A stretch of DNA of 16,036 bases from UBA2256 sp964453055 (GTDB lineage Bacteria > Spirochaetota > Spirochaetia > Treponematales > Rectinemataceae), in the NCBI GenBank assembly GCA_964453055.1, contig CAYVOD010000045.1, forward strand, positions 1-16,036, given 5' to 3'. How positions within the stretch are numbered: position 1 is the stretch's first letter; each line of letters begins with the position of its first letter. A program made the translations under genes and the position numbers. The notes beneath the pieces are model-generated. The model was not told the origin of the DNA, did no database searches, and saw only the letters and a program-made list of their open reading frames with translations. This document shows, piece after piece, positions 1 to 7,644 of the stretch.

Positions 1-903
1 GGCGGTCGCTCCGATGAGGACTCTCGACAAAAGCTGGTAGAGTTCGGCCTGCCTGGGGCTGAAAGTCTCTCCGACAGGGAAGCTGCTTGTCAGATCTCCG
101 GCGTAACCAGAAGGAAGCTCGGCTCCGGCGTCGAGCAGAAACACCGAACCTTCCCGGCATGGGGCTTCGCTGACATGATTGTGCAGGACCTCTCCCCTTT
201 GGGTCGCTATGGTGGAAAAGCTCAGCCCGCAGCCCCTCCGCCCGGCGGCGTGGCGCACCAGCGCCGCCGCCTCGGCCTCGGTCCAGCCGGGCTTTAGCGA
301 CGAAAGCAGGCTTCGGTGCATCTCGACGCTGACCTCGACGGCCTTCTCCATTTCGCGGATCTCCCGGTCTTCCTTGATTTCCCGCATGGCGATGATGGAA
401 AGGATCAGAGCCTCGCTCTCCCCGCTCTCCAAGGCTCTGCATGAAAGTCCTAGCAGCCTCTCGAGCCAGGCCTTAGTCTCCCGCCGGCATAGAGGGGGGA
501 TGAGCAAAGCCTCGTGAAGCCGAGAACCTAAAGAAGACCCGAGTTTTTTTTCCGCTGTCCGGCGCAACGAATCGAGGGGAAGAAAATCCTCGATCCCGCT
601 AGCCTGACAATGTTCGGCCAGGGAAGGCCGAGGTCCTGTCCAAATCAGGTCTTCCATGGAGAGCTCGTCGGCGAAAAGCCTCGCCCGACCATCTTCGATA
701 TCGATGAGAACGGCCATTTCGGGTTCGTTCAGACCTATGTAATAGAGCCAGTTGGAATCCTGCCTGAATGGATAGGCGTTGGAAAGATAGTTGATCGGGC
801 TCTGGGAATGGGCGGCCATAAGAACAAGACCCTTTACGCCTTTTTCCCTAAGCAGCGAACAGAGCCGGTCCCTGCGCCGGATATATACCGATGCTTCAAA
901 CAT
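1..903 (-). CDS. pepP: Xaa-Pro aminopeptidase (M24 family), 3' end cut off by the window
   Basis: An open frame of 301 codons runs from an ATG at 903 off the left edge, so the C-terminus is missing. The N-terminal part matches the aminopeptidase P N-domain: the start MFEASVYIRRRDRL, then FRQDSNWLYYIGLNEPEMA (about residues 44-62). The second half is the start of the creatinase/M24 'pita-bread' domain. LLDAGAE and YAGDLTSSFP carry the first two metal-binding aspartates, and LHNHVSE lies where the conserved substrate-side His sits. The remaining His and Glu metal ligands would be beyond the edge. The enzyme removes an N-terminal residue preceding proline and is normally a cytoplasmic di-manganese protein. 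The ORF can be extended upstream, but residue 1 matches the family start and a -10 box ends only 6 nt before this ATG. There is no Shine-Dalgarno sequence, so a leaderless mRNA is possible. A prolidase is the main alternative, but the N-domain favours PepP. Confidence 0.9.
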   Translation of the reverse strand, partial: MFEASVYIRRRDRLCSLLREKGVKGLVLMAAHSQSPINYLSNAYPFRQDSNWLYYIGLNEPEMAVLIDIEDGRARLFADELSMEDLIWTGPRPSLAEHCQASGIEDFLPLDSLRRTAEKKLGSSLGSRLHEALLIPPLCRRETKAWLERLLGLSCRALESGESEALILSIIAMREIKEDREIREMEKAVEVSVEMHRSLLSSLKPGWTEAEAAALVRHAAGRRGCGLSFSTIATQRGEVLHNHVSEAPCREGSVFLLDAGAELPSGYAGDLTSSFPVGETFSPRQAELYQLLSRVLIGATA

Positions 904-909
904 AAGACA

Positions 910-938
910 ATAGTAAGCGGCGCCGAGGCTGGGGTCAA
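910..938 (-). promoter_or_regulatory. Predicted sigma70-type promoter for pepP, placed for a leaderless transcript
   Basis: Read on the minus strand: TTGACC (933-938), a 17-nt spacer, TACTAT (910-915), then TGTCTT and the ATG. Five of six -35 bases and four of six -10 bases match consensus with ideal spacing. A start about 7 nt below the -10 box would fall on the A of the ATG. Inferred from sequence only. Confidence 0.55.
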
Positions 939-1033
939 TTAAGACAGGCAAGCTCGGGGCAGGTTCCTCAACTGTCCGCGGCGTAGAGGCTCTAGCGGTG
1001 AAGCGGCGCCGACCGCGTTCTGTACGTATCGAC

Positions 1034-1050
1034 ACCTTCTATTGGAAGGT
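1034..1050. repeat. Inverted repeat upstream of the XRE regulator (candidate operator)
   Basis: ACCTTC-TATTG-GAAGGT is a perfect 6-bp inverted repeat with a 5-bp centre. It lies 21-37 bp before the first possible start of the XRE-type gene, in the divergent spacer shared with pepP. XRE regulators often bind such dyads near their own gene, so an autoregulatory operator is plausible. A single copy with 6-bp arms could also be chance. Confidence 0.3.
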
Positions 1051-1070
1051 AAAAATCTCTCTGCCGGTAA

Positions 1071-1400
1071 ATGGTGAAAAATCGCGCATCGGATATGGTA
1101 ATGGCAATGGACTATATCCGAGACTGCCTAGCCCGCAACCTTGTCATGAGAAGGACCTTTCTCCACCTCTCCCAAGAGGGCCTAGCCGACCGCGCAGGTT
1201 TGAGTCCGGGTTTTATCGCCAACCTCGAGCGAGGCAAGAGCTGGGTTTCACCCTCATCGCTGGAAAAGCTGAGCAAGGCGCTGGACACTGAGCCATGGAA
1301 GCTGCTCCAAGATCCTCGGATCGACCAGAAAGGATATAGCAAGGAAGAACTGTCCATGCTCTGGGATAGGGCGAAAAGCGAATTCTTCAGCGGCCTTTGA
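1071..1400 (+). CDS. XRE/Cro-family helix-turn-helix DNA-binding protein
   Basis: Small protein (109 aa from the first ATG) with one HTH_3/XRE domain over about residues 18-80. The helix-turn-helix reads LSQEGLADRAGLSPGFIANL, followed by ERGKSWVSPSSLEKLSKALD, the usual fourth and fifth helices. The C-terminal 25 residues are charged and hold no recognised sensor domain, so it is probably a stand-alone cytoplasmic regulator with unknown signal and targets. The start is uncertain. ATGs at 1071, 1095, 1101 and 1107 and a GTG at 1074 are all in frame and none has a good Shine-Dalgarno sequence. The family usually begins just before the segment DYIRDCLARNL, which favours 1107. It is divergent from pepP and convergent with the symporter gene, with only 12 bp between the two stop codons and no terminator hairpin there. 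Confidence 0.85.
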   Translation: MVKNRASDMVMAMDYIRDCLARNLVMRRTFLHLSQEGLADRAGLSPGFIANLERGKSWVSPSSLEKLSKALDTEPWKLLQDPRIDQKGYSKEELSMLWDRAKSEFFSGL

Positions 1401-1412
1401 TCCAGGTTATGA

Positions 1413-2792
1413 TCATAAATTGCGGGCTTTTAAAGTCTCCCTATATTTTTTAAGCGTCTCGGGGTTGAGCCTGTTGATGGAAACAAAGATGAGCAGCCCG
1501 ATCACCAGCAGGAAGGCGGGTATCAAGGCCGTGTGCAAGCGGATCCCCAATTTGGAAAGATCCGACCGCGGCTGCACGGCGAATCCCGTAAGGCTGTGGG
1601 TGATCCAGAACGACAGCGCCTGTACAGCGTAGGCCAACCTTCCGGCCAGAGCTCTGAACCCTATGTAGACCCCATCGTCCCGCTTGCCCGTCTTGACCAC
1701 TATCTCATCGATCACGTCGGCCAAGGCCGGGGTCATGAGCATCCAGAATCCGCCGAACCCCAAGCCCCATACGAACATCGACACGACGAAACCCCAGTAG
1801 CTCCGGACAAACATCAGGGGAAGGCAAAAAAGGGCCAGGCTCCCCGCCGCCAGGGCCAGAAGCAATTGATTCGATGCGACTTTCTTTCTCAAGCCCAGCC
1901 AGAGCGGTATACCCGCCAGGGCGCCCAGGAGCATCCCAGCGAATATGAGGGTAGTGCTTCTCCCGCCTAGGATATAATCGCCGACATAGTGGATCGATGC
2001 GGTCATCGATATGGTCGCTGACTGGTAGAAGAAATATAGGATGATGAAAGCCAGAAAGTTGCGCGAAGCCAGGGCCTCCCTAAGCTGGGTAAAAAACGAA
2101 GGCTTTACCGCCCTCTCGGCTTCCTGGCGCAGGTAGCGCTGAATCATCGCAGGAGTTTCCCTCGTGCCGGGAAACATCAACGCCGATGCTGCGAGCGCTA
2201 TTCCGGCGAAAACGAGGGCGTTTACCAGGTAGCTTGCGGGTTGCCCATACCGCACTATGAGAGTAGGCAGCACAGCCCCGCCGGCCACCCCGAAAACCCC
2301 TATCAAGGTGCCTATTCCCGCGGCCTTCGCCCTCGAGCCTTCCGATCTGAATCTGTCGGGAAACAAGGATTGGTAGTTTACCTCCCAGGTAGAGTACAAC
2401 AAATCGTAGACGCAGATGGACGCCAAGAGCCAGAGGAAAACGAAGCCGGATGAGGTCTTGGGTGCCGCGAATACGGGAATGAAGGCCAGGGCGCAACTTA
2501 TGGTACCTAAAAAAATCCAGGGAAATCGGCGACCGTATTTTTTAGCCAGGGCAGTGGGCCTGGAACTCAGATAGCCGATTAACGGATCATTGACTGCATT
2601 CCAAACCGAATAAAGTATCACTGCCAGCGCGACCAGCCCCGCCCGCAGCCCCAGTTCCGTCTCGTAGAACTTGAAAACGAGGGAGGCGAAGGCGCCGGTG
2701 AGAAATTCGGCGAGAAACTTGCCCACGCCGTAGGATGCCATGATCGATGTTTTCTCTTCCGTCTCAAGCCGGACGCCCAGCGTTTTCGCCAT
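1413..2792 (-). CDS. GPH-family sugar:cation symporter (MFS, MelB-like)
   Basis: A 459-aa polytopic membrane protein with about 12 hydrophobic segments, as in the glycoside-pentoside-hexuronide (MFS_2) transporters. The first cytoplasmic loop has the family's motif-A-like stretch NDPLIGYLSSRPTALAKKYG followed by RRFPW. The usual 'SDR' is SSR here. A second copy-like turn lies near GALAGIPLWLGLRKK in the C-terminal half. It probably imports a glycoside or oligosaccharide with Na+ or H+. The sequence does not give the substrate. I chose the ATG at 2792 because CAGGAGACTAAAAAT puts AGGAG at good spacing and a promoter lies just upstream. In-frame ATGs at 2825 and 2852 would overlap that promoter. 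It is divergent from the M16-like gene. No sugar-use gene is adjacent; the GH2 glycosidase is 8 kb away in another operon. Confidence 0.88.
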   Translation of the reverse strand: MAKTLGVRLETEEKTSIMASYGVGKFLAEFLTGAFASLVFKFYETELGLRAGLVALAVILYSVWNAVNDPLIGYLSSRPTALAKKYGRRFPWIFLGTISCALAFIPVFAAPKTSSGFVFLWLLASICVYDLLYSTWEVNYQSLFPDRFRSEGSRAKAAGIGTLIGVFGVAGGAVLPTLIVRYGQPASYLVNALVFAGIALAASALMFPGTRETPAMIQRYLRQEAERAVKPSFFTQLREALASRNFLAFIILYFFYQSATISMTASIHYVGDYILGGRSTTLIFAGMLLGALAGIPLWLGLRKKVASNQLLLALAAGSLALFCLPLMFVRSYWGFVVSMFVWGLGFGGFWMLMTPALADVIDEIVVKTGKRDDGVYIGFRALAGRLAYAVQALSFWITHSLTGFAVQPRSDLSKLGIRLHTALIPAFLLVIGLLIFVSINRLNPETLKKYRETLKARNL

Positions 2793-2823
2793 ATTTTTAG
2801 TCTCCTGTCCCTTGATCGCGCTC

Positions 2824-2852
2824 ATAGTAATCTCGGAAAAACCCGGGCGCAA
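2824..2852 (-). promoter_or_regulatory. Predicted promoter of the GPH symporter gene
   Basis: On the minus strand TTGCGC (2847-2852), a 17-nt spacer and TACTAT (2824-2829). Transcription would begin near 2817, giving a leader of about 25 nt that contains the AGGAG Shine-Dalgarno sequence used by the ATG at 2792. The -35 box is weak. The -10 hexamer is identical to those of pepP and the M16-like gene. Confidence 0.5.
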
Positions 2853-2906
2853 GGATGAGCCTCCAATCGGCCGCTTTTACGACAAGATTCGAGGAACTAG
2901 AGAAGG

Positions 2907-2935
2907 TTGACAGGGCGAGGCGGCTTTTTTACTAT
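2907..2935 (+). promoter_or_regulatory. Predicted strong sigma70-type promoter of the M16-like gene, placed for a leaderless transcript
   Basis: TTGACA (2907-2912, perfect -35), a 17-nt spacer, TACTAT (2930-2935), then TCAACG and the ATG at 2942. The expected transcription start coincides with the start codon. No Shine-Dalgarno sequence lies in the preceding 15 nt. This is the best promoter in the window. Confidence 0.65.
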
Positions 2936-2941
2936 TCAACG

Positions 2942-4396
2942 ATGAAAACCAAGCACATACTGCCACTCCTTTACATACTATTCGCCTTTTCGGCGCTCTC
3001 CGGACTCGGCGCGCAAAGCCGTTTGACCGCGTATACCCTGGGCAACGGCCTGGATGTCGTGCTTGTCTCGCTCCCCGACTCAGGCGAGCTTTCAATGGGA
3101 ATAGCTTTCAGGGGAGGCACCGAAGTCCAGACAAGCGCTAACGCTGGGCATTTCGGCATTCTGGAGCAGCTGCTTTTCCGGGGAAGAGCCTCAGAGCCCG
3201 GGGAGCCCGAACCTGCGGGAGCCCTTGAGGCATTGGACGCTTCGGCCTTCGACGGCGGGGCCCGGACCGATCGATTCGCCTTCGCTCTCAGCCTATCCCC
3301 GGCCTTCCTCGATCAAGGCTTGAACACGCTCGCATATTTGTTTTCAGGCCTCAGGCTGGAGACAGCCCTCTCGGATCCCACGGCACTGGCGGAGGCTAAA
3401 AATTCCGCCCTCGAAAGAATGAAGGCTGCCAAAACCCTGCCGGACGAGATTTTCGAATACGCGCTATCAAAAAAACTATTCTCATCGGCCCCTTGGAGAC
3501 TCGATTCCATCGGTTCGGAGAAAACGATCCAGGAGGCCTCAAGCGCCTCGCTAAGGGCCTTCGCCTCGCGATGGCTGATACCGAACAACGCCGTCTTGCT
3601 GATAGCCGGCGATCTGGATCCCGAGGCGGCCAAACCGCTTATTTCCTCGGCCTTCGCCTCATGGAAAAAATCGGACGATCCCTGGAAGACGCCGCTAAAC
3701 GTCCTTCCCAAGCCGGGAGTGACCAGGCCGACCTTGATGGCCTATCCCGATCCCAGCCAGCGTAAAGGCTACGCGTCCCTGGAAATGCGGTACCGCGGCC
3801 CAGACATCGGCTCTCCGCGTTCCGCCGCGGCACGCCTTTGGGCGGAGATGCTTTCCTTCCCCGATTCGAGACTGGCCAAAGCCTTGACGAAGGGCATGCC
3901 CAAAAACTCGGCCTCGTCGACGCCAAAAGTCCGCTACGAGGCCTCGAGAAGCGCCTCCTGGTTCAGCCTTTCCACGACCATAACGATCGATGGTTTGGCG
4001 AATCCCGCGGACACTGTCCTGGCCTTCAAGGAAATCGTGAGGGGTACCGAAATGTATTCGATGAAAACGAACCCCGGCTATTTTTCCGACATGGAGTACA
4101 AGCACGCGAAAGCTTCCCTCGAGGAGCTCCCCGGACAGGACAGCTCTCAGCTCGCCGTCACCTCTATGATGGATTCCTGGCTTTTAGGCGGTATCAAGAG
4201 TTTCCTGGCCGGGACGAAATCGATCCAAACCTTGACATCAAAGGATATTACAGGTTTCGCAGACGAATATTTCATGAAAAACCTGGAGATAGTCTCGATA
4301 CGCCTCAACCCTGAAGATTACGCGATAAAGAAAAAGAATTTCGATAGCTATGGATTCGAGCTGATAAGCCCTCAAAACGCTTTCTGGTGGAAGTAG
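2942..4396 (+). CDS. Exported M16 (pitrilysin)-family protein with a degenerate zinc site
   Basis: A 484-aa protein that starts with a signal peptide: MKTK, a hydrophobic core, then a likely cut near GLGA-Q at residues 21-25. It has the two-half M16 layout. The first half opens with LGNGLDVVLV, holds the remnant active site about residues 69-81, and ends with LIAGDLDPEAAKPLISSAF. The second half starts near RPTLMAYPD. In active members the inverted zinc motif is HFLEH. Here the matching positions read GILEQ (residues 72-76), so both histidines are lost and only the glutamate remains. It is therefore probably not a metalloprotease by itself. It may be a non-catalytic partner, chaperone or binding protein in the periplasm, as known for inactive M16 subunits. 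No active M16 partner is in the window. The start is set by the signal peptide and the promoter. The frame is open further upstream, to 2855, but those codons do not encode a signal. Confidence 0.85.
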   Translation: MKTKHILPLLYILFAFSALSGLGAQSRLTAYTLGNGLDVVLVSLPDSGELSMGIAFRGGTEVQTSANAGHFGILEQLLFRGRASEPGEPEPAGALEALDASAFDGGARTDRFAFALSLSPAFLDQGLNTLAYLFSGLRLETALSDPTALAEAKNSALERMKAAKTLPDEIFEYALSKKLFSSAPWRLDSIGSEKTIQEASSASLRAFASRWLIPNNAVLLIAGDLDPEAAKPLISSAFASWKKSDDPWKTPLNVLPKPGVTRPTLMAYPDPSQRKGYASLEMRYRGPDIGSPRSAAARLWAEMLSFPDSRLAKALTKGMPKNSASSTPKVRYEASRSASWFSLSTTITIDGLANPADTVLAFKEIVRGTEMYSMKTNPGYFSDMEYKHAKASLEELPGQDSSQLAVTSMMDSWLLGGIKSFLAGTKSIQTLTSKDITGFADEYFMKNLEIVSIRLNPEDYAIKKKNFDSYGFELISPQNAFWWK

Positions 4397-4436
4397 CGGC
4401 GGCTGAAACGGACTCTGGCCCTCGCCGACCGGAAAG

Positions 4437-4461
4437 CCCGCGGCCTGCTTCGGGCCACGGG
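4437..4461. other. Stem-loop between convergent genes (possible transcription barrier)
   Basis: CCCGCGGCC, a 7-nt loop TGCTTCG and GGCCACGGG form a 9-bp stem with one mismatch. It sits in the 79-bp spacer between the convergent M16-like and rel genes. There is no T-run on either side, so it is not a classical intrinsic terminator. Confidence 0.35.
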
Positions 4462-4475
4462 ACTCGGGGACGATC

Positions 4476-6716
4476 TTAGTCTTCTTCCAGCGAAAGAATG
4501 CTCGGCAGGCCGCGAAGCGCCTTGCTGGTCTTTTTCAGGTCATCCCTCGAATCGGCTTCCAGGATGAAAAAGCCCGAGAGATTTCCGTCGCCCCGCTCGC
4601 CCAGTTTGCCCTCCCTCAAGCGGCCCGAGTATTTGCGCACCGCCGACTCGATTTCGGAAAAAATATCCGGCACCAACTTGGTCGAAACCCTGTAGCGGGC
4701 CGTGCACTGCGAGGCGTCTTCCCAGCGAACCTCGATTTTCCGCTGCTCGAAATCGGCCACCGCGGCGATGGTCTTGCAGTCCGCCCTGTGGATTATTACT
4801 CCCCTGCCCCGGGATATGTAGCCGACTATGGGATCTCCGGTCACGGGCCTGCAGCAGCCGGCGATCCGGATCAGCATGTTGTGGGCCCCGTCGACCGACA
4901 GTCCCGCCCGGTCGCTAGACAGCTCGTTCTGCGGCTTGATGCTGCGGAATTCCATCTCGGTGCGGCCGTGCTCGGGGCCCGCGCCCGCCGACGCCCGCTC
5001 CGCCAGGAGTCTCGCCTCTTCCTGAGCCTCCTGTTCCTTGAGCTTTTCTTCGGTCTTTTCCTTTTCCTGTTTCTTGCCGACGATGATGCTTTTATCGATG
5101 GCCAGGACCTGGCCGCTCTGCACCAAAAGCGCGCGGATCTTGGACCTGGCCTTGGATGTATGGGCGAGCTTGAGCCAGTTGATATTGGGCTTGGCCAGGG
5201 GAGACGTGAGTATTTCCACCAGTTGGGTGTTCCTGAGCTCGGCGTCCAGTGGAATGATCGCCCCGTCAGCTTTGGCGCCGACGCAGTGGGCGCCAATGTC
5301 CGAATGGATGGCGAAGGCGAAGTCGATGGCCGTGGCCCCCGCGGGCAGCTCGATCACGTCGCCCTGTGGGGTGAATACGAATATGGAATCCTTGAGCAGC
5401 TCCCGCTTTATCTCGTCCAGGTATTCTGCTCCCTGGGCGAGGAATTCGTTCCACTGCTTCAGCCTGTTCACTATGGGCAGCTGCTCCAGGCTCGGCCGCT
5501 CTGCGCCAGATCCCTTCTTGTACAGCCAGTGAGAGGCGACGCCGAATTCGGCGATGGCATGCATGAATTTGGTGCGGATCTGGACTTCCAGAAGCTGGCC
5601 GTCGTAGCACATGACGGTGGTGTGAAGGCTCCTGTACCCGTTGGCCTTGGGCATTGCGATGTAATCCTTGAAGCGGCCTTCGATGGGTTTCCAGAGGCGA
5701 TGGACCAATCCCAGGAGGGAGTAGCACTCGTTATCGGTATCGCATATGAGCCGCAAACCCATCAGGTCGTATAGCTCCTCGGCGGGTTTGCCCTTTTTCC
5801 GCATTTTCTGGTAAATGGAGTAAAAGTGCTTGGCCCTGGAACTGATCTCGACGGCGATGCCTTCCTTGAGCGAAGCCCTGCGGATATCCTCGCTAACCCG
5901 AGCCAGGAATTTTTCCCTGGTGGTCTTTTTCTTGGATACGATTTCCCGTATCTGGTCGAAGACCTCGCGGTTCAAGACCTTCAAGGCGAGGTCTTCAAGT
6001 TCGTCTTTCAGCCAGGAAATACCCAGCCTGTCCGCCAGTGGGGCGAAGATATCCAGTGTTTCGGCTGCTATGGTCTTCTGACGCTCCTCTGGCAGATACT
6101 TGAGGGTGCGCATGCTGTCCAATTTATCCGCCAGCTTGACGATGATGACCCTGATGTCCCCCGTCATGGCGAATAGCATCTTCCTCATCGTTTCCGCTGC
6201 TTGGACGGTCTTGTTCTTGGCCCTGACGGTGGAAAGCCTGGCGACGCCCGCGACGATCATGGCAGCCTCGGGACCGAAGACCTCGGCGATCTGTTCATCG
6301 GGAGACGCCACGAGGGCTCTCAGCCGGATTTCCCGCTTTTTTTCCTCGCTCTTTTTTTCCTGTTTCGCCAGTTTTTTGCCCTGGGACCTGGACTGCGGCT
6401 GCGTTTCGGAGACGGGCTCGCCCTGGGCCTGGGCTAAAACCTGGCCCGTTCCAAGGTCCTGCTGCCGATAGCCGGAACTTCGATTCTCGGTGCAATCGTG
6501 CACAAGGGCCGCGACTATGGAATCCAGGTCCAGTCCCATATCGAGCAGGGTCGAGGCTACCCGAAGATCATGAGCCCAGGCCGCTTCCCCCGAGGCTCGC
6601 AACGCCGATCCATGCCTTTCCCGAGCCCATATCAGGGCATTCCTTACGATTGAAGCCCCATCGGCGCCGAAGGTTTGGCCGGCTTTGTCGAGAAATTCAA
6701 GGCTAGACTCGTCCAT
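4476..6716 (-). CDS. rel: RelA/SpoT-type (p)ppGpp synthetase with a probably impaired hydrolase domain
   Basis: A 746-aa long RelA-SpoT homologue. Domains in order: HD hydrolase (about 20-205), synthetase (290-400), TGS (443-505), conserved Cys/His region (615-650) and a C-terminal ACT-like domain (672-745). The synthetase keeps R294, K296-H297 and YSIYQKM, then D317, GRFKDYIAMPKANGYRSLHT (347-366), E377 and H386. The R-x-K-D signature is that of Rel/SpoT enzymes rather than the ExDD of RelA. In the hydrolase domain H49, H73-D74, E77 and D197 are present. The second acid of HDxxED is N78, and the asparagine of the ADRLHNMRT motif is serine (ADKLDSMRT, S201). A charged, low-complexity insert of about 40 residues (95-130) follows the HD motif. 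A second charged stretch (548-580) precedes the Cys region. It makes the stringent-response alarmone in the cytoplasm, at the ribosome. Its start overlaps the prmC end by 14 nt, with GAGGAG just upstream. Confidence 0.93.
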   Translation of the reverse strand: MDESSLEFLDKAGQTFGADGASIVRNALIWARERHGSALRASGEAAWAHDLRVASTLLDMGLDLDSIVAALVHDCTENRSSGYRQQDLGTGQVLAQAQGEPVSETQPQSRSQGKKLAKQEKKSEEKKREIRLRALVASPDEQIAEVFGPEAAMIVAGVARLSTVRAKNKTVQAAETMRKMLFAMTGDIRVIIVKLADKLDSMRTLKYLPEERQKTIAAETLDIFAPLADRLGISWLKDELEDLALKVLNREVFDQIREIVSKKKTTREKFLARVSEDIRRASLKEGIAVEISSRAKHFYSIYQKMRKKGKPAEELYDLMGLRLICDTDNECYSLLGLVHRLWKPIEGRFKDYIAMPKANGYRSLHTTVMCYDGQLLEVQIRTKFMHAIAEFGVASHWLYKKGSGAERPSLEQLPIVNRLKQWNEFLAQGAEYLDEIKRELLKDSIFVFTPQGDVIELPAGATAIDFAFAIHSDIGAHCVGAKADGAIIPLDAELRNTQLVEILTSPLAKPNINWLKLAHTSKARSKIRALLVQSGQVLAIDKSIIVGKKQEKEKTEEKLKEQEAQEEARLLAERASAGAGPEHGRTEMEFRSIKPQNELSSDRAGLSVDGAHNMLIRIAGCCRPVTGDPIVGYISRGRGVIIHRADCKTIAAVADFEQRKIEVRWEDASQCTARYRVSTKLVPDIFSEIESAVRKYSGRLREGKLGERGDGNLSGFFILEADSRDDLKKTSKALRGLPSILSLEED

Positions 6717-7644
6717 CCTCTCCTCTTTTCCAGGGCGACCTGCCGGAACTTACCCGTGGCAGCCCTGCCAGATCCCTCCAATTCCGGATTTCCAGGAAAC
6801 CTTCCTTTTCGAACATATCATGAACATTCTCAACCTGCAAAGCGTCGGTTTCTATCAAAAGAAACCCTCCAGGCTTGAGCAGGGACCTCGCCCGGGTAAC
6901 AAGGCGCCGCACCAGGACGAGCCCGTCTTGACCTCCGTCCAAGGCGAGAGGGGGCTCCGTCCAGCCCTCGGCCAGGAGAGCGTCGGTTTCAGAACTGAGC
7001 AGGTAGGGGGGATTGGATACGATCATGTCATACCTGGGCTTCGGCATGGCGCCAAAGCCCGGGGAGCTCTCTATATCGTCCAGAAGGTCAGCCTGGATCA
7101 TAGGCAACTCCCTGCCCAATATCCGGCCACTGTTAAGCCGGGCCACATCCAGGGCGTCCCTGGAAATATCGGTGGCGCAGAGGCTCCAGCCTGGTCGTTC
7201 GGCGGCGAGGCTTATCGCCACCGCGCCCGAGCCCGTGCAGACATCGATGACGGAAAATTCGGGAAACCCTCTTTCACGACCAAGGAGGACTGCGCGGCCG
7301 TCGCCCAGCTCCAGGGCGGCCGAAACCAGTATTTCCGTATCGGGCCGCGGAATGAGAACCCGCCGGTCCACGAAAAAATCGCGGCCGTAGAACTCCTTTT
7401 TCCCGATTATCGAAGCCACGCTCTCTCCCGAGAGCCGCCGCTCCCAGGCCGGGGCGAACTCGCGCGGCAGGGCGTCGGCAGGATCGCCCAGGGAGGCCAG
7501 AAGCTTGTCCCTGCTGATCCCCAAGCAAAAAGCCGCTATTAGGCAGGCGTCTAGGAAGGGAGTGTCGCTTTTTTTATTTTCCGCCGCCCTGGAAGCCAGG
7601 AATTCGCGTATGCTGCGGACTTCCCGCTCGGAAACCGGAGGCAT
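6703..7644 (-). CDS. prmC: Peptide chain release factor N5-glutamine methyltransferase
   Basis: A 313-aa class I SAM-dependent methyltransferase of the HemK/PrmC family. An N-terminal helical domain (1-75) recognises the release factor. LIPRPDTE (97-104) follows, then the SAM-binding DVCTGSGAVAISLA (134-147), the acidic strand end ATDIS (157-161) and the catalytic NPPY (211-214). EPPLALDGGQDGL (230-242) is also typical. It methylates the glutamine of the GGQ motif of release factors, which speeds peptide release. Its partner prfA lies directly upstream. The prfA stop and the prmC start share one base (TGATG), so the two are translationally coupled. The length is slightly above the usual 280-290 aa because of extra residues at both ends. 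Confidence 0.96.
   Translation of the reverse strand: MPPVSEREVRSIREFLASRAAENKKSDTPFLDACLIAAFCLGISRDKLLASLGDPADALPREFAPAWERRLSGESVASIIGKKEFYGRDFFVDRRVLIPRPDTEILVSAALELGDGRAVLLGRERGFPEFSVIDVCTGSGAVAISLAAERPGWSLCATDISRDALDVARLNSGRILGRELPMIQADLLDDIESSPGFGAMPKPRYDMIVSNPPYLLSSETDALLAEGWTEPPLALDGGQDGLVLVRRLVTRARSLLKPGGFLLIETDALQVENVHDMFEKEGFLEIRNWRDLAGLPRVSSGRSPWKRGEDGRV

Noticed and set aside
1401..1412. Terminator between the XRE gene and the symporter
   Set aside because: Only a short ATGATCAT palindrome lies around the convergent ends; there is no stem with a T-run.
4788..5774. A 328-codon open frame on the plus strand opposite rel
   Set aside because: It is antisense to the well-supported rel gene, shows no family pattern and reflects codon bias in GC-rich DNA.
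6685..7542. A 285-codon open frame on the plus strand opposite prmC
   Set aside because: prmC has its NPPY and SAM motifs in the opposite strand; the antisense reading has none.
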